This document shows positions 7,470-16,442 of a stretch of DNA of 29,901 bases, in pieces. The notes below the pieces were generated by a model. The model was not told the DNA's origin. It saw only the letters and a program-made list of their open reading frames with translations, and ran no database searches. Origin of the DNA: JBGTCY01 sp041748615 (lineage in GTDB: Bacteria; Bacteroidota; Bacteroidia; Chitinophagales; CAIOSU01); the NCBI GenBank assembly GCA_041748615.1, contig JBGTCY010000025.1, positions 1-29,901 on the forward strand, in the 5' to 3' direction. Numbering within the stretch: position 1 is the first letter of the stretch; every line of letters begins with the position of its first letter. The translations under genes and the position numbers were made by a program.

Positions 7470-10316
7470 ATGAAAAACCTGCTCCTGCTTCTGCTCTGTT
7501 GTAGTTTTTTTCTTACAACCTTTTCGCAACGCGTCATCACCGGCACCATCACCGATGAGCGAACCGGTGAAGGATTACTGGGGGTGAATGTGAAATTGAA
7601 AAACGCTTCATCAGGAACCGTGACCGACATCTCCGGCTTTTTTTCTTTGGAAATTCCGAATGAAAATGAAATTTTGGAAATCACTTTTGTCGGGTATGAA
7701 AAAAAGGAAATCTTGGTAAGCAGCCTCATCAGTCCGGTGAACATTCAGTTGAAAGAAAGCACCATCGGGTTAGACCAGGTGGTGATTACCGGTTCAAGAA
7801 GAAAAGAAAAACTGCTGGATTCGCCCGCGCCCATTTCGGTGGTGACAGCCGCGCAAATCCGGAATAACATCCCCCTCAATCTTTTTAAAAACATTGAACA
7901 AACACCCGGGGTTGACATCATCCCGGTCGGGATTGTGGGAGGCAACGTGGTCACGCGCGGGTTCAATAATATTTTTTCCGGCTCGCTGTTCACCGCTGTT
8001 GACAACAGGATTGGCAGCGTTCCATCTCTGCGGGTGAACGCTTTCCAGTTAATCCCCACTAGCACGGATGACATCGAGCGGATTGAAATCGTGAAAGGTC
8101 CCGCGTCCGCGTTGTATGGACCCAACGCTGCGAGCGGGGTGGTGCACATCATCACCAAGTCGCCCTTGGATATGAAAGAAAAATTCAAAACGCGCGCGAG
8201 TCTCACTGGTGGTTTAGAACGCAAAGTGCTGAAAGGTGATGTGTGGCACGCGGGCAAGATGCACAAAAAAGTGGGTTACAAAATCTCCGCGAATTATTTT
8301 CAGGGCGATGACTGGACTTATGACGACCCGGCCGAGCCGGATTCGATTTTCATTATGCTGCCGACATCCGAAGGCAGTGATACGATTCGCGGACCCATCT
8401 TCAATCAGCGCGATAATCAAATCCGCTCGTATAGTGTGGACAGCCGTTTTGATTTCCGCATCAACAAAGACCTTGAAATCATTCTCTCCAGCGGTTTTCG
8501 TAATGGCTCTAATGTGGAAATGACTGGGCTAGGCGCTTCGCAGGTGATTAACTGGAAGTATTACTACGCGCAGGCGCGGTTGATTTGGAAAGAATTGTTC
8601 GCGCAGGTTTATACCAACTTCAGCGAATCGGGTGACACCTACCTCCTGCGCAGCGGCAATCGCGTGGTAGATAACAGCAAGTTCATTGTCACCCAACTGC
8701 AACACAGCTACAAGCCAGTTGCCCAACTGCGTTTCGCTTACGGAATTGACGCTTTTCTCACGCGACCTGACACAAAAAATACGCTGAACGGAAGGTATGA
8801 AAACGATGACAACATCAATGAGCTTGGAATTTATTTGCAGGGCGATTATGATGTCTCAAAAAAAATCAGCCTCGTTGGCGCGGTACGTGCGGACTATCAC
8901 AATTTCGTGGACAATATTTTCTTTTCTCCGCGCGCGGCTTTTGTTTACAAACCGGCTGAACGCCACACCCTGCGCGCCACTTACAACCGCGCGTTTGATT
9001 CTCCCGGCAGCACCAATCTGAGTCTTGATGTTTTGCAGGGACACATTCCCGTCTCACACATCCCGATTAAAGCGGCTGGCAACCGCAACGGATTTAATTA
9101 CAACTACGCGAACAATCCGTTCATGGACGGCTCGCCTCTGATGACACAGTATCTCAGTACGTTTGCCGGTAGCGCTTCGTTAGACCCCGACATTTATTCC
9201 CCGCAGAATTACATTCATTTGAATGACCCGAACCTCAATAATGTGGTGTGGGATAAAATCAAAGATTTGGTGGCGGATGAATTCAACCAGGCGCTTGTGG
9301 ATGCCGGTTCACCGCTTGCGGGGTTAGCTTCATTGCTGATTAATTACGTGGTTCCGCAAAGTATTGACAGCGTAGATAATGTCGTGAAATCGCTCAACCT
9401 CACCTCTTTTTCCTTTGAAGAAACAGTGGACCCGGCAGCCTTGCAGCGCATAGCACCCCTGAGAAACGCGATTACGCAAACGTATGAAATCGGCTACAAG
9501 GGCATGTTGTTCAACCGCCTGATGTTGACAGTGGATTTGTACCGCATGGACAAGAAGCGCTTCATCAGTCCCATCACGTTGGTTTCACCGAATGTGTTCC
9601 TGAATCCTGCCACGCTTGAACAGCAAATCGCGGCTCACATCACGCAGCGCATTTACGGGGCGGACCCCAACGACCCTTCGGATAATATCAACCTGTTTGG
9701 CATCACTCCGGAACGACTTGTTGAACTGTTAGACCAGCATCCGGAGTTAGGCAACAATGACGGCAGGGCGGATGATGAGTTCATTCGCATTTTCACTGGG
9801 GCGGGTGAGCAACTGCCATTCGGTTCCATCACACCGGTTGAAAATCAGGACGGTGAAATGATTCTCACTTACAGCAACATTGGCGATGTGACGGTGTATG
9901 GCATGGACATTGGCGCGACTTTTTTCATTACCGAAGATATCAAAGTCGGGGGCGCTTATTCCTGGATGAATAAAGACACCATTCGTGTGGAAGGCGCACA
10001 GTTTGGTTATATCTCGTTGAATGCACCCCGGCACAAGCTGGCATTAAACGCGAGTTATTATCATGAAAAAATCGGATTGGAAGCTGGTTTGCGCTGGCGC
10101 TGGCAGCAGGGCTTCCAGGCAAACTCAGGCGTGTATGTCGGACGGGTTGACGCGTACAGCGTGATGGATTTGAATATCACCTACAACCTGCATTTCTCGA
10201 AAAACACCGAAGTGTCCCTGAGTATTCAAAACCTGATTGGGAATAAATTTCAACCATTTCCCGGAGCCCCTGCAATCGGCAGACTGACGATGCTGCGGGT
10301 GTTGCATGAGTTTTGA
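7470..10316 (+). CDS. TonB-dependent outer-membrane receptor with carboxypeptidase-regulatory-like N-domain
   Basis: Product of 948 residues. A signal peptide (MKNLLLLLLCCSFFLTTFS) is followed by a carboxypeptidase-D-regulatory-like domain (about 22-100: VITGTITDERTGEGLLGVNV... FVGYEKKEILV), then the plug domain (about 110-245, with DDIERIEIVKGPASALYGPNAASGVVHIITK) and a 22-strand-type barrel ending in aromatic residue F (LRVLHEF). Such receptors take up siderophores, vitamins or oligosaccharides using TonB energy. The absence of an adjacent SusD-like gene argues against a glycan SusC/SusD pair. An acidic, Asp/Asn-rich extracellular region lies near 560-770. The gene is richer in CG-ending codons than the T9SS genes to its left. 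Substrate unknown. Confidence 0.93.
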   Translation: MKNLLLLLLCCSFFLTTFSQRVITGTITDERTGEGLLGVNVKLKNASSGTVTDISGFFSLEIPNENEILEITFVGYEKKEILVSSLISPVNIQLKESTIGLDQVVITGSRRKEKLLDSPAPISVVTAAQIRNNIPLNLFKNIEQTPGVDIIPVGIVGGNVVTRGFNNIFSGSLFTAVDNRIGSVPSLRVNAFQLIPTSTDDIERIEIVKGPASALYGPNAASGVVHIITKSPLDMKEKFKTRASLTGGLERKVLKGDVWHAGKMHKKVGYKISANYFQGDDWTYDDPAEPDSIFIMLPTSEGSDTIRGPIFNQRDNQIRSYSVDSRFDFRINKDLEIILSSGFRNGSNVEMTGLGASQVINWKYYYAQARLIWKELFAQVYTNFSESGDTYLLRSGNRVVDNSKFIVTQLQHSYKPVAQLRFAYGIDAFLTRPDTKNTLNGRYENDDNINELGIYLQGDYDVSKKISLVGAVRADYHNFVDNIFFSPRAAFVYKPAERHTLRATYNRAFDSPGSTNLSLDVLQGHIPVSHIPIKAAGNRNGFNYNYANNPFMDGSPLMTQYLSTFAGSASLDPDIYSPQNYIHLNDPNLNNVVWDKIKDLVADEFNQALVDAGSPLAGLASLLINYVVPQSIDSVDNVVKSLNLTSFSFEETVDPAALQRIAPLRNAITQTYEIGYKGMLFNRLMLTVDLYRMDKKRFISPITLVSPNVFLNPATLEQQIAAHITQRIYGADPNDPSDNINLFGITPERLVELLDQHPELGNNDGRADDEFIRIFTGAGEQLPFGSITPVENQDGEMILTYSNIGDVTVYGMDIGATFFITEDIKVGGAYSWMNKDTIRVEGAQFGYISLNAPRHKLALNASYYHEKIGLEAGLRWRWQQGFQANSGVYVGRVDAYSVMDLNITYNLHFSKNTEVSLSIQNLIGNKFQPFPGAPAIGRLTMLRVLHEF

Positions 10317-10363
10317 TGTTTTATTGTTCAATTTTAAAAATATAAACAGACACATCAGAATCG

Positions 10364-11935
10364 TTGATTTCAAAAAGATTGCCTATCACTTCTTCACAAA
10401 TCTATTTTGCCGGATTATGTCTGCTCGCAATCGGTTTGCCGCTTTCAAATTTTTTGATGAGCATCGCGCAGATTATTCTCGCTGTGGCATGGCTTGCTGG
10501 CGGTGACTATCGCGGGAAACTACAACGGTTTTGGCAGAATAAACCGGCTATGCTGTTTTCCTCCATCTTCCTGTTGCACTTGTTGGGGATGATTTACACA
10601 ACGAATCTTTTGCAGGGATTGAATGACTTGCGTGTGAAACTTCCGTTGCTGATTTTACCTTTTATCATTGCGGGAATGCCTGCATTGCCGGAAAAAAAAA
10701 TCAACGCGGTGCTTTGGTTGTTTGTTTCAGCCGTGTTTGGCGGCACCTTGGTCAGCGCTTCGCTCAAGTTAGGATGGTTAGAATCAGATAAACCGGTTTA
10801 CCGACCATCCATTTTTATTTCGCACATCCGATTCAGTCTGATGATTTGTCTTTCCATTTTTATGGTAGCGCGGTTCATGCTGAAATCACCGCTGAAAATC
10901 TGGTTTCATGCCACCTGCTCAGGATTGCTTTTATGGTTGTTCGCAGCGCTTTTAATTGTGAAATCAATGACCGGAATTGTCGCCTTCATCGCTGGTGTTC
11001 CGGTATTACTTTTTTTTGCCGCGAAAAAATTTACGAACAAAAAAATCCGCTATGCGGTATCTGCGAGTTGTCTGCTCATTCCGATTGTCGCGGGCGGATA
11101 TTTCTACCAGCAGGTGAAGGAATTTTATTTTGAAAAAAACAATTTGTCACAGTTAGATGAGTATTCCGCTTTCGGTGAAAAATATCTCCATGACCTGAAT
11201 GATTTGCGATTGGAAAACGGCTACCGTGTTGGAATTTATTTTGCGCCCAACGAATTGGAAACGTCCTGGAATCAGCGCAGTCATCTCACTTATGATGGTA
11301 AAGACTGGCAGGGTTATCCCGTTTCCGCGACATTGATTCGCTATCTCACTTCCAAAGGTTTGAGAAAAGACGCAACAGGAATCGCAGCGCTCACCAATGA
11401 AGATATTGCCGCCATCGAAAATGGAATCGCCAATGTCCGCTATACCGGCAACACCGGTTTGGATGACAGGCTGTATGAGATGATTTGGGAATATCATCAA
11501 TATCAATTGGGATATAATCCCGAAGGGAATTCGATAGGACAAAGATTTGAATTTTGGAAAACCGGCTGGTACATTTTTAAAAAAAATCCCCTCATCGGAA
11601 CGGGCACCGGTGATGTGAGGGACGCGTTTACATCCGCTTATGATGAATTGAATTCACAGCTTTCCGAAAAATTCAGGCTGCGCGCCCACAATCAATATCT
11701 GACGATGATGATTACATTTGGCATCATCGGTTTCTTATGGTTCATGGCAGCCATGCTGTTGCCATTTTTCGCTTTGCGCAAATGGAATGACATGATTTAT
11801 GTGATATTTTTAGGTATCCTGTTAATTTCAATGCTGAATGAAGACACCATCGAAACACAGGCGGGCGTGACGTTTGTCGCGTTTTTTAATTCATTGCTCC
11901 TGTTCGCGGGCGAAAATCATCAACCGGAAGAATGA
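10364..11935 (+). CDS. O-antigen ligase/polymerase-like membrane protein (Wzy/WaaL type)
   Basis: Product of 523 residues with 10-12 hydrophobic helices. The order is N-terminal helices (FAGLCLLAIGLPLSNFLMSIAQIILAVAWLAGG), a long soluble periplasmic loop (about 255-395), then the conserved segment FEFWKTGWYIFKKNPLIGTGTGDV and RAHNQYLTMMITFGIIGFLWF, which is the Wzy_C/O-antigen ligase signature. Such enzymes transfer or polymerise lipid-linked glycans at the periplasmic face. The start is uncertain: the frame opens after a TAA at 10343-10345 and the best start is TTG at 10364; no ATG occurs until within the first helix. Its stop overlaps the glycosyltransferase start (ATGA), so the two are translationally coupled and probably act on the same glycan. 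Confidence 0.85.
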   Translation: MISKRLPITSSQIYFAGLCLLAIGLPLSNFLMSIAQIILAVAWLAGGDYRGKLQRFWQNKPAMLFSSIFLLHLLGMIYTTNLLQGLNDLRVKLPLLILPFIIAGMPALPEKKINAVLWLFVSAVFGGTLVSASLKLGWLESDKPVYRPSIFISHIRFSLMICLSIFMVARFMLKSPLKIWFHATCSGLLLWLFAALLIVKSMTGIVAFIAGVPVLLFFAAKKFTNKKIRYAVSASCLLIPIVAGGYFYQQVKEFYFEKNNLSQLDEYSAFGEKYLHDLNDLRLENGYRVGIYFAPNELETSWNQRSHLTYDGKDWQGYPVSATLIRYLTSKGLRKDATGIAALTNEDIAAIENGIANVRYTGNTGLDDRLYEMIWEYHQYQLGYNPEGNSIGQRFEFWKTGWYIFKKNPLIGTGTGDVRDAFTSAYDELNSQLSEKFRLRAHNQYLTMMITFGIIGFLWFMAAMLLPFFALRKWNDMIYVIFLGILLISMLNEDTIETQAGVTFVAFFNSLLLFAGENHQPEE

Positions 11936-13134
11936 AAGTTTTACAAATCTGCAACAAGCCGCCTTTCCCGCCCGCTGACGGTGGCGCAATTGCGATGGGC
12001 AATATGACGCGCTGTTTGGTTATGAACGGATATGAGGTAACGGTGCTGAGCATGGTTTCCTTTAAACATGAATCAGTTGAGCGGGATTTTCCGGAAGCGT
12101 TGCGGCAGAAAGTGAAACTACACTTCGCGCCCGTTGACTTGCGGTTGAAACCCGTCAACGCAATGCTGAATCTTTTTTCCACGCGCTCCTATCACGCGGA
12201 GCGTTTCTATTCACGGGCATTCGCTGAAAAATTATTGTCATTGCTGAAATCGGAACAATTCGACATCATCCAGTTGGAAACCATTTTCCCGATGGTGTAT
12301 CATGATTTAATCCGGAAAAACAGCGATGCGAAAATCATCCTCCGGCTCCACAACATTGAACATGAAATCTGGAACGGCACCGCGGAAGCCGAAACACATC
12401 CTTTCAGAAAATATTACATGCGCTTGCTGGCAAAGCGATTGAAAAATTTCGAGTTGAAAGCGCTGCAACAAGTGGATGGCATCATGACCATTTCATCTGC
12501 CGACCTTCAGCGCATCAATCTTGAAAACATTCCGAAAGTCAATATTCCGTTGAGTCTTGATTTATCCAAATACAATCCGCAATCCGCGCATTCCCAAACA
12601 CCTTGTCTTTTTCACCTGGGCGCGATGGACTGGATTCCAAACCAGGTGGGCATGCGCTGGTTTTTGGATACAGCCTGGAAGGAGTTGGCGCAACAATTCC
12701 CGGCATTGAAGTTCCACATAGCCGGAAGAAAAATGCCGGATGATTTTTTTAATCGCCAAAATAATCAACTCATTGTTGAAGGAGAGGTGGATGAGCAGCT
12801 CGCGTTCATCCGCTCAAAAGACATCATGGTGGTGCCGCTGCTCTCCGGCAGCGGACTGCGCGTGAAAATCATCGAAGGACTGGCGCTCGGCAAAGCGATT
12901 ATCTCCACTTCCATTGGCGCGGCAGGGATTGATTACACGGATGGTGAAAATATTTTAATCGCGGATACGCCTGAATTATTCACCGAAAAAATTTCATTAC
13001 TATTGAACAATCCTGAAAAAATTACCGCCATTGGATTAAGTGGTCGAAAATTAGCGGAGGAAAAATATTCGATGGAAAGTATTGCGAAAAAAACGGACGA
13101 GTTTTTAAAAGAAGTTGTGTATCATTCAAAGTAA
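11932..13134 (+). CDS. Glycosyltransferase, GT4 family
   Basis: Product of 400 residues with two Rossmann-like (GT-B) halves. The N-terminal half opens with MKVLQICNKPPFPPADGGAIAMGNM, typical of sugar-nucleotide dependent retaining transferases. The C-terminal half carries LFHLGAMDWIPNQVGMRWFLD and the donor-binding region VVPLLSGSGLRVKIIEGLALGKAIISTSIGAAGI, where the Glu of the E-x7-E type motif lies. The acceptor and donor are unknown; the four-base overlap with the O-antigen ligase-like gene suggests cell-surface polysaccharide or LPS assembly. It converges with the deiodinase-like gene, whose stop is 16 nt away; no strong terminator is seen in that gap, only a short A/T hairpin. Confidence 0.88.
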   Translation: MKVLQICNKPPFPPADGGAIAMGNMTRCLVMNGYEVTVLSMVSFKHESVERDFPEALRQKVKLHFAPVDLRLKPVNAMLNLFSTRSYHAERFYSRAFAEKLLSLLKSEQFDIIQLETIFPMVYHDLIRKNSDAKIILRLHNIEHEIWNGTAEAETHPFRKYYMRLLAKRLKNFELKALQQVDGIMTISSADLQRINLENIPKVNIPLSLDLSKYNPQSAHSQTPCLFHLGAMDWIPNQVGMRWFLDTAWKELAQQFPALKFHIAGRKMPDDFFNRQNNQLIVEGEVDEQLAFIRSKDIMVVPLLSGSGLRVKIIEGLALGKAIISTSIGAAGIDYTDGENILIADTPELFTEKISLLLNNPEKITAIGLSGRKLAEEKYSMESIAKKTDEFLKEVVYHSK

Positions 13135-13150
13135 AAAATAATTTCAAATA

Positions 13151-14500
13151 TTATTGACCATCCATCACGATAAGCCGCTCACTTTTGATGATTCCGGTTG
13201 TAGAGTAGCGTATCAGATAAACACCATTGGATACATCTTTTATATCAATTTGATTTTCACCCGACCTTATCATTGTTTTTATCACAGACTTTCCATGAAT
13301 GTCAAGCAATTCAAATATTGAAGTCTCATCGCTTTTAACCATCAGCGAATGTTTTGCCGGATTGGGATAAAATGAAAAACTGTTTGTTGCGGGAACCATT
13401 GCACTGACGGAAGATTGCTCTTGCGTGATACCGAGATATCTGCCAACTGCGACATTACTCTGATTATTGAGGTTTGCAAATCGAATGCGCGCCTTTCCGG
13501 TGTCTGCGGCAACATCACTGTAGAAATAAAAAATGAACGGTTGTTTTTCTCCGGGAGGAATAGTGATATCCGCCTGCATCACCGATGTCAGATAACAAAT
13601 ATCTGCGCACAATGCCGTTTCCCATCCATTTGGCACATTAATTTGTTGTTTTGAAATCCGCACGATTACATTTTCGGTGGTTGAATGATTGGTAATCGTG
13701 GAATGAACGGCAAGCACTTCTCCCGGCAAGCCATAGGCGATACTGTCCACATCATCCAGCGTGACTGAAAAAATTCCGTTATTCCCGAACTGAACACAAT
13801 TGCCTGAGTTTACACTCAACAAACTGTCAATCGCACACCACATATTTTCAGGCGTGCGATGAAACCAACTATGTCTGGTAATCGCGATTCCATCCGTGTT
13901 GATCAAATATGCATTGTTGGGCGCAGGACCATAATTACTCCACCATAAATTACACGGACCGTCAATTAAAATTTCGGGTACTATTGAGTAATTTGAAAGC
14001 AGCGCATTCAACACAACTTTTCTTTCACCATACGTTTTTGGTTGTTCAAAAAGCACACCTTCCTGCTGATTGGCGCTGGTGGTCCACACATTGCCACTGT
14101 AGGGACTCACGTCAATAACAGGATGCGCTTCCACTGTGTAAACTACATACACCTGCAACTGTCCCGCGTAATAATTTGCCATGTCATTGAGGTCAGCAAT
14201 TTTATCCCTGAACACCGGGCAGGTATAACTCCCTCCCACCAGCAACACCGGTTTCCCGTTCAGTAATAAATCAGACAATGTAATTTCATTGCCGTCCTTT
14301 GTATAGAGCGTAAAATCAGCAACCGTATCTCCCGCAGCGTATCCGGCAGCATTGAAATTGCCCTGGTAGATGGGAATTTGACAAATCATGTCTGAATCGG
14401 CAGGCAAGCCCGATAACCCGATGTGAGGTTTCAAAACCGGTTGCGCGGCTGAATGCAAAAAATTGATGATGAGGAAAAAAACAACAGACTGTGTTTTCAT
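13151..14500 (-). CDS. T9SS-exported iodothyronine-deiodinase-like thioredoxin-fold protein
   Basis: The chosen ATG at 14498-14500 puts a signal peptide (MKTQSVVFFLIINFLHSAAQ) first; a start at 14545 would add 15 non-hydrophobic residues ahead of it. Product 449 residues. Residues of about 55-235 form a redoxin domain with DTVADFTLYTKDGNEITLSD, GGSYTCPVFRDK (Cys94 at the position of the selenocysteine in animal deiodinases), VYVVYTVEAHPV and a late NNAYLINTDGIAITRHSWFH. These match the T4_deiodinase family order. A Cys-poor linker domain follows, then a type A sorting domain (FYPNPAKHSLMVKSDE... ERLIVMDGQ). It should be a surface or secreted thiol enzyme; the substrate is unknown. Fold call is strong, deiodinase relation good, actual deiodination not implied. 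Confidence 0.82.
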   Translation of the reverse strand: MKTQSVVFFLIINFLHSAAQPVLKPHIGLSGLPADSDMICQIPIYQGNFNAAGYAAGDTVADFTLYTKDGNEITLSDLLLNGKPVLLVGGSYTCPVFRDKIADLNDMANYYAGQLQVYVVYTVEAHPVIDVSPYSGNVWTTSANQQEGVLFEQPKTYGERKVVLNALLSNYSIVPEILIDGPCNLWWSNYGPAPNNAYLINTDGIAITRHSWFHRTPENMWCAIDSLLSVNSGNCVQFGNNGIFSVTLDDVDSIAYGLPGEVLAVHSTITNHSTTENVIVRISKQQINVPNGWETALCADICYLTSVMQADITIPPGEKQPFIFYFYSDVAADTGKARIRFANLNNQSNVAVGRYLGITQEQSSVSAMVPATNSFSFYPNPAKHSLMVKSDETSIFELLDIHGKSVIKTMIRSGENQIDIKDVSNGVYLIRYSTTGIIKSERLIVMDGQ

Positions 14501-14573
14501 ATTTAAAAACTTATTGCAATTTAAATAAAAATTCGTTGAAATCATTATTTTAGTGGTTCTAAAATATCAAACC

Positions 14574-14855
14574 ATGCCCAAATATGTCATCGAAAGAATC
14601 ATCCCGGAAGCCGGGAAACTTTCACAGCGCGACCTCGTTGCCATCGCGAAAAAATCCAACAAAGTCCTGAAAGAGATGGGTTCGGGCATTCAGTGGCAGC
14701 AGAGTTACGTCACCAAAGACCGTATTTATTGCGTCTATCTTGCCGACAACGAAGCGTTGCTGCGCGAACATGGCGCGAAAGGAGAATTTCCCGTCACCAA
14801 CATTCAGGAAGTTTCCGAAATCATTGACCCCTCCACGAGCGAGTGGGAAGGGTGA
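14574..14855 (+). CDS. DUF4242 family small protein
   Basis: Product of 93 residues starting MPKYVIERIIPEAGKLS. The words YVIER.IP.AGKLS, GIQWQQSYVTKDRIYCVYLADNEALLREHGAKGEFPV and IIDPSTSE match DUF4242 (SCO4226-like) proteins along their whole length. Members are small ferredoxin-like-fold proteins; one was reported to bind nickel, but a common function is not set. ATG 14574 is preferred over the GTG at 14553 because family members start with MPKY. It is divergent from the deiodinase-like gene, with 73 nt between start codons. Confidence 0.85.
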   Translation: MPKYVIERIIPEAGKLSQRDLVAIAKKSNKVLKEMGSGIQWQQSYVTKDRIYCVYLADNEALLREHGAKGEFPVTNIQEVSEIIDPSTSEWEG

Positions 14856-14990
14856 GAAGAAAAATCCAGTCTGAAAATTGTTTGGCGCGTACGGGTTTCG
14901 CTTCTTTTGTAATTCGCATTGGTAGCGCTCTCGTCAGAAGTGTTTGTGTTTCTATTCACAAAAACGAATATACTTTTACATTGCATAAAA

Positions 14991-15505
14991 GTTAGGGTGC
15001 ATTTAAATGAAGCTAACGGCAGTCAAACTAAGTATAATTATTCTGGTGACCGTAATCATTTCAGGGTGTAAGATTTTATCCAATGCGATTGAATTTCCTA
15101 TTCAACTGGGACTTCTTCCGGTGCTTAACACAGAAATGGTGGATTTACAAAATGGATTGTTTGCTTATCGAATATCAAGAAACACATGGCCGTCTGACTC
15201 TGCAACTTTTAGTGACTACGTTTCAACCTCCGACAGTTTAGAAATTTCATTTGAAAACTTTAAAACTCTTTCGTTTATAACAAACATGGATACTTTATGG
15301 ACATATTACTATCATAAATATGCGAATACGGATACACTCCAATATCAAATGATTGAAGGTATGATAAGAATGATTTGGTTAACAAATGATACGGCTGACG
15401 TTGACATAAAATATTATCTTGACAGACTTGAGACTTTGGACGGAAAAGTGATTACGCTACCGAATGGATACGGACTTTGGACAAAGAAACAAAACGCACC
15501 CTAAC
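14991..15505. repeat. 10-bp inverted repeat bracketing the lipoprotein gene
   Basis: GTTAGGGTGC at 14991-15000 and its exact reverse complement GCACCCTAAC at 15496-15505 flank the gene at 15007-15504. The right copy contains the gene's TAA stop. The arrangement resembles the ends of an integron gene cassette, where the first bases of the cassette are complementary to the start of its attC site, but no full attC structure and no integrase are present. Confidence 0.5.
15007..15504 (+). CDS. Hypothetical lipoprotein
   Basis: Product of 165 residues. The N-terminus (KLSIIILVTVIISGCKIL) is a lipoprotein signal with a lipobox ending IISGC, so Cys21 is probably lipidated. The mature part is acidic, rich in aromatic residues and Thr/Asp (MDTLWTYYYHKYANTDTLQYQM), with no family recognised. 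ATA and other AT-rich codons are frequent compared with the enzymes next to it. The gene has no evident functional partner: DUF4242 upstream and a hydrolase 40 nt downstream. A perfect inverted repeat lies just outside its ends, so it may have arrived as a unit. A candidate -7 element TACTTTTA lies at 14971-14978. Confidence 0.7.
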   Translation: MKLTAVKLSIIILVTVIISGCKILSNAIEFPIQLGLLPVLNTEMVDLQNGLFAYRISRNTWPSDSATFSDYVSTSDSLEISFENFKTLSFITNMDTLWTYYYHKYANTDTLQYQMIEGMIRMIWLTNDTADVDIKYYLDRLETLDGKVITLPNGYGLWTKKQNAP

Positions 15506-15544
15506 ATTAAATTTTATTCAAGTAATATTTTAAAACCCTTAACC

Positions 15545-16372
15545 ATGAAATTTTTATTTTTCTCAGCAATCTTTTTTATGCTTTACAACACAATCATTGC
15601 CCAACAGAAACCATCCTGCCACTCAACAGAAGAATTTGCGATGATGGCAAGTGATGCAGAATTCAGGGCGGAACATTCTGAACCGAATGACCATTATTAC
15701 TCCGGTCCGGGTGAAACAATCACCTTCAAAACTTCAGACGGGAAAGAAGCAAAAGCATTTCTCATCAAGGCAGCGCAACCTACCAACAACTTTTTATTTG
15801 TGTTCCACGAATGGTGGGGATTGAATGATTTGGTGAAAGAACAGGCAGCGCGGTTTCAAAAAGATTTAGGAAATGTCAACGTAGTGGCGCTCGACCTTTA
15901 TGATGGAAAAGTGACAAACAAACGCGATGAAGCCGGACAGTTGATGCAGGCATTAAAAACCGAACGCGCTGAAGCGATTATTCAGGGGGCAATCAAACAT
16001 GCCGGTGAAAATGCAAAAATCACCACCGTAGGCTGGTGCCTTGGCGGAGGCTGGTCGCTGCAGGCTTCGCTGCTGAGCGGCACGCAGGCGAAAGGCTGCA
16101 TTATCTATTATGGCATGCCAGAAAATAACGTGGAACGACTGAAGCAACTGAATGCGGACGTGCTGGGTATTTATGCCTCACAGGATGGATGGATTACGCA
16201 GGAAATGGTCAAAGAATTCAATGAAAACATGCAGGCGGCAGGGAAGCGTTTTGATGTCGTCACCTTTGATGCCGACCATGCTTTCGCCAACCCAAGCAAT
16301 CCTAATTTTGACAAGGAAGCAACTGAAAAAGCGTACAAATATTCGCTGGAGTTTTTGAGAGAGCGGCTTTAG
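15545..16372 (+). CDS. Dienelactone hydrolase family protein, exported
   Basis: Product of 275 residues from ATG 15545; an upstream Met at 15464 would add 27 non-signal residues overlapping the lipoprotein gene and is rejected. A signal peptide (MKFLFFSAIFFMLYNTIIAQ) places it in the periplasm. The alpha/beta hydrolase fold is seen in NNFLFVFHEWWGL, with the triad Cys165 in GWCLGGG, Asp214 in SQDGW and His245 in DADHAFAN, the Cys-Asp-His arrangement of dienelactone hydrolases. It is likely to cleave small esters or lactones; the true substrate is unknown. It stops with TAG. The gene is followed by two intergenic tandem arrays rather than a terminator. Confidence 0.9.
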   Translation: MKFLFFSAIFFMLYNTIIAQQKPSCHSTEEFAMMASDAEFRAEHSEPNDHYYSGPGETITFKTSDGKEAKAFLIKAAQPTNNFLFVFHEWWGLNDLVKEQAARFQKDLGNVNVVALDLYDGKVTNKRDEAGQLMQALKTERAEAIIQGAIKHAGENAKITTVGWCLGGGWSLQASLLSGTQAKGCIIYYGMPENNVERLKQLNADVLGIYASQDGWITQEMVKEFNENMQAAGKRFDVVTFDADHAFANPSNPNFDKEATEKAYKYSLEFLRERL

Positions 16373-16389
16373 GAGTTTTAAGGTGATTG

Positions 16390-16424
16390 GACGATAGACG
16401 ACAGACCAAGGACGACAGACCACG
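16390..16424. repeat. Heptamer tandem array (GACNNNN x5)
   Basis: Five consecutive 7-nt units each starting with GAC: GACGATA, GACGACA, GACCAAG, GACGACA, GACCACG. It lies 18 nt after the dienelactone hydrolase gene. Similar 7-nt periodic tracts occur at 21293, 21426 and 25087. Confidence 0.7.
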
Positions 16425-16442
16425 GTCACCAGTTAACAGCAC

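Noticed and set aside
7745..8266. Minus-strand 173-codon frame
   Set aside because: It lies fully inside the TonB receptor plug domain, whose motifs are unmistakable; no independent coding signal was seen.
7470..10316. SusC/SusD glycan uptake locus
   Set aside because: No SusD-like lipoprotein gene follows the receptor; the next gene is an O-antigen ligase-like protein.
13151..14500. Selenoprotein
   Set aside because: The active-site codon is a Cys codon and there is no in-frame TGA, so selenocysteine insertion is not needed.
14856..15545. Complete integron cassette with attC
   Set aside because: Neither side shows the paired R and L boxes of an attC site, and there is no integrase; only the terminal inverted repeat can be supported.
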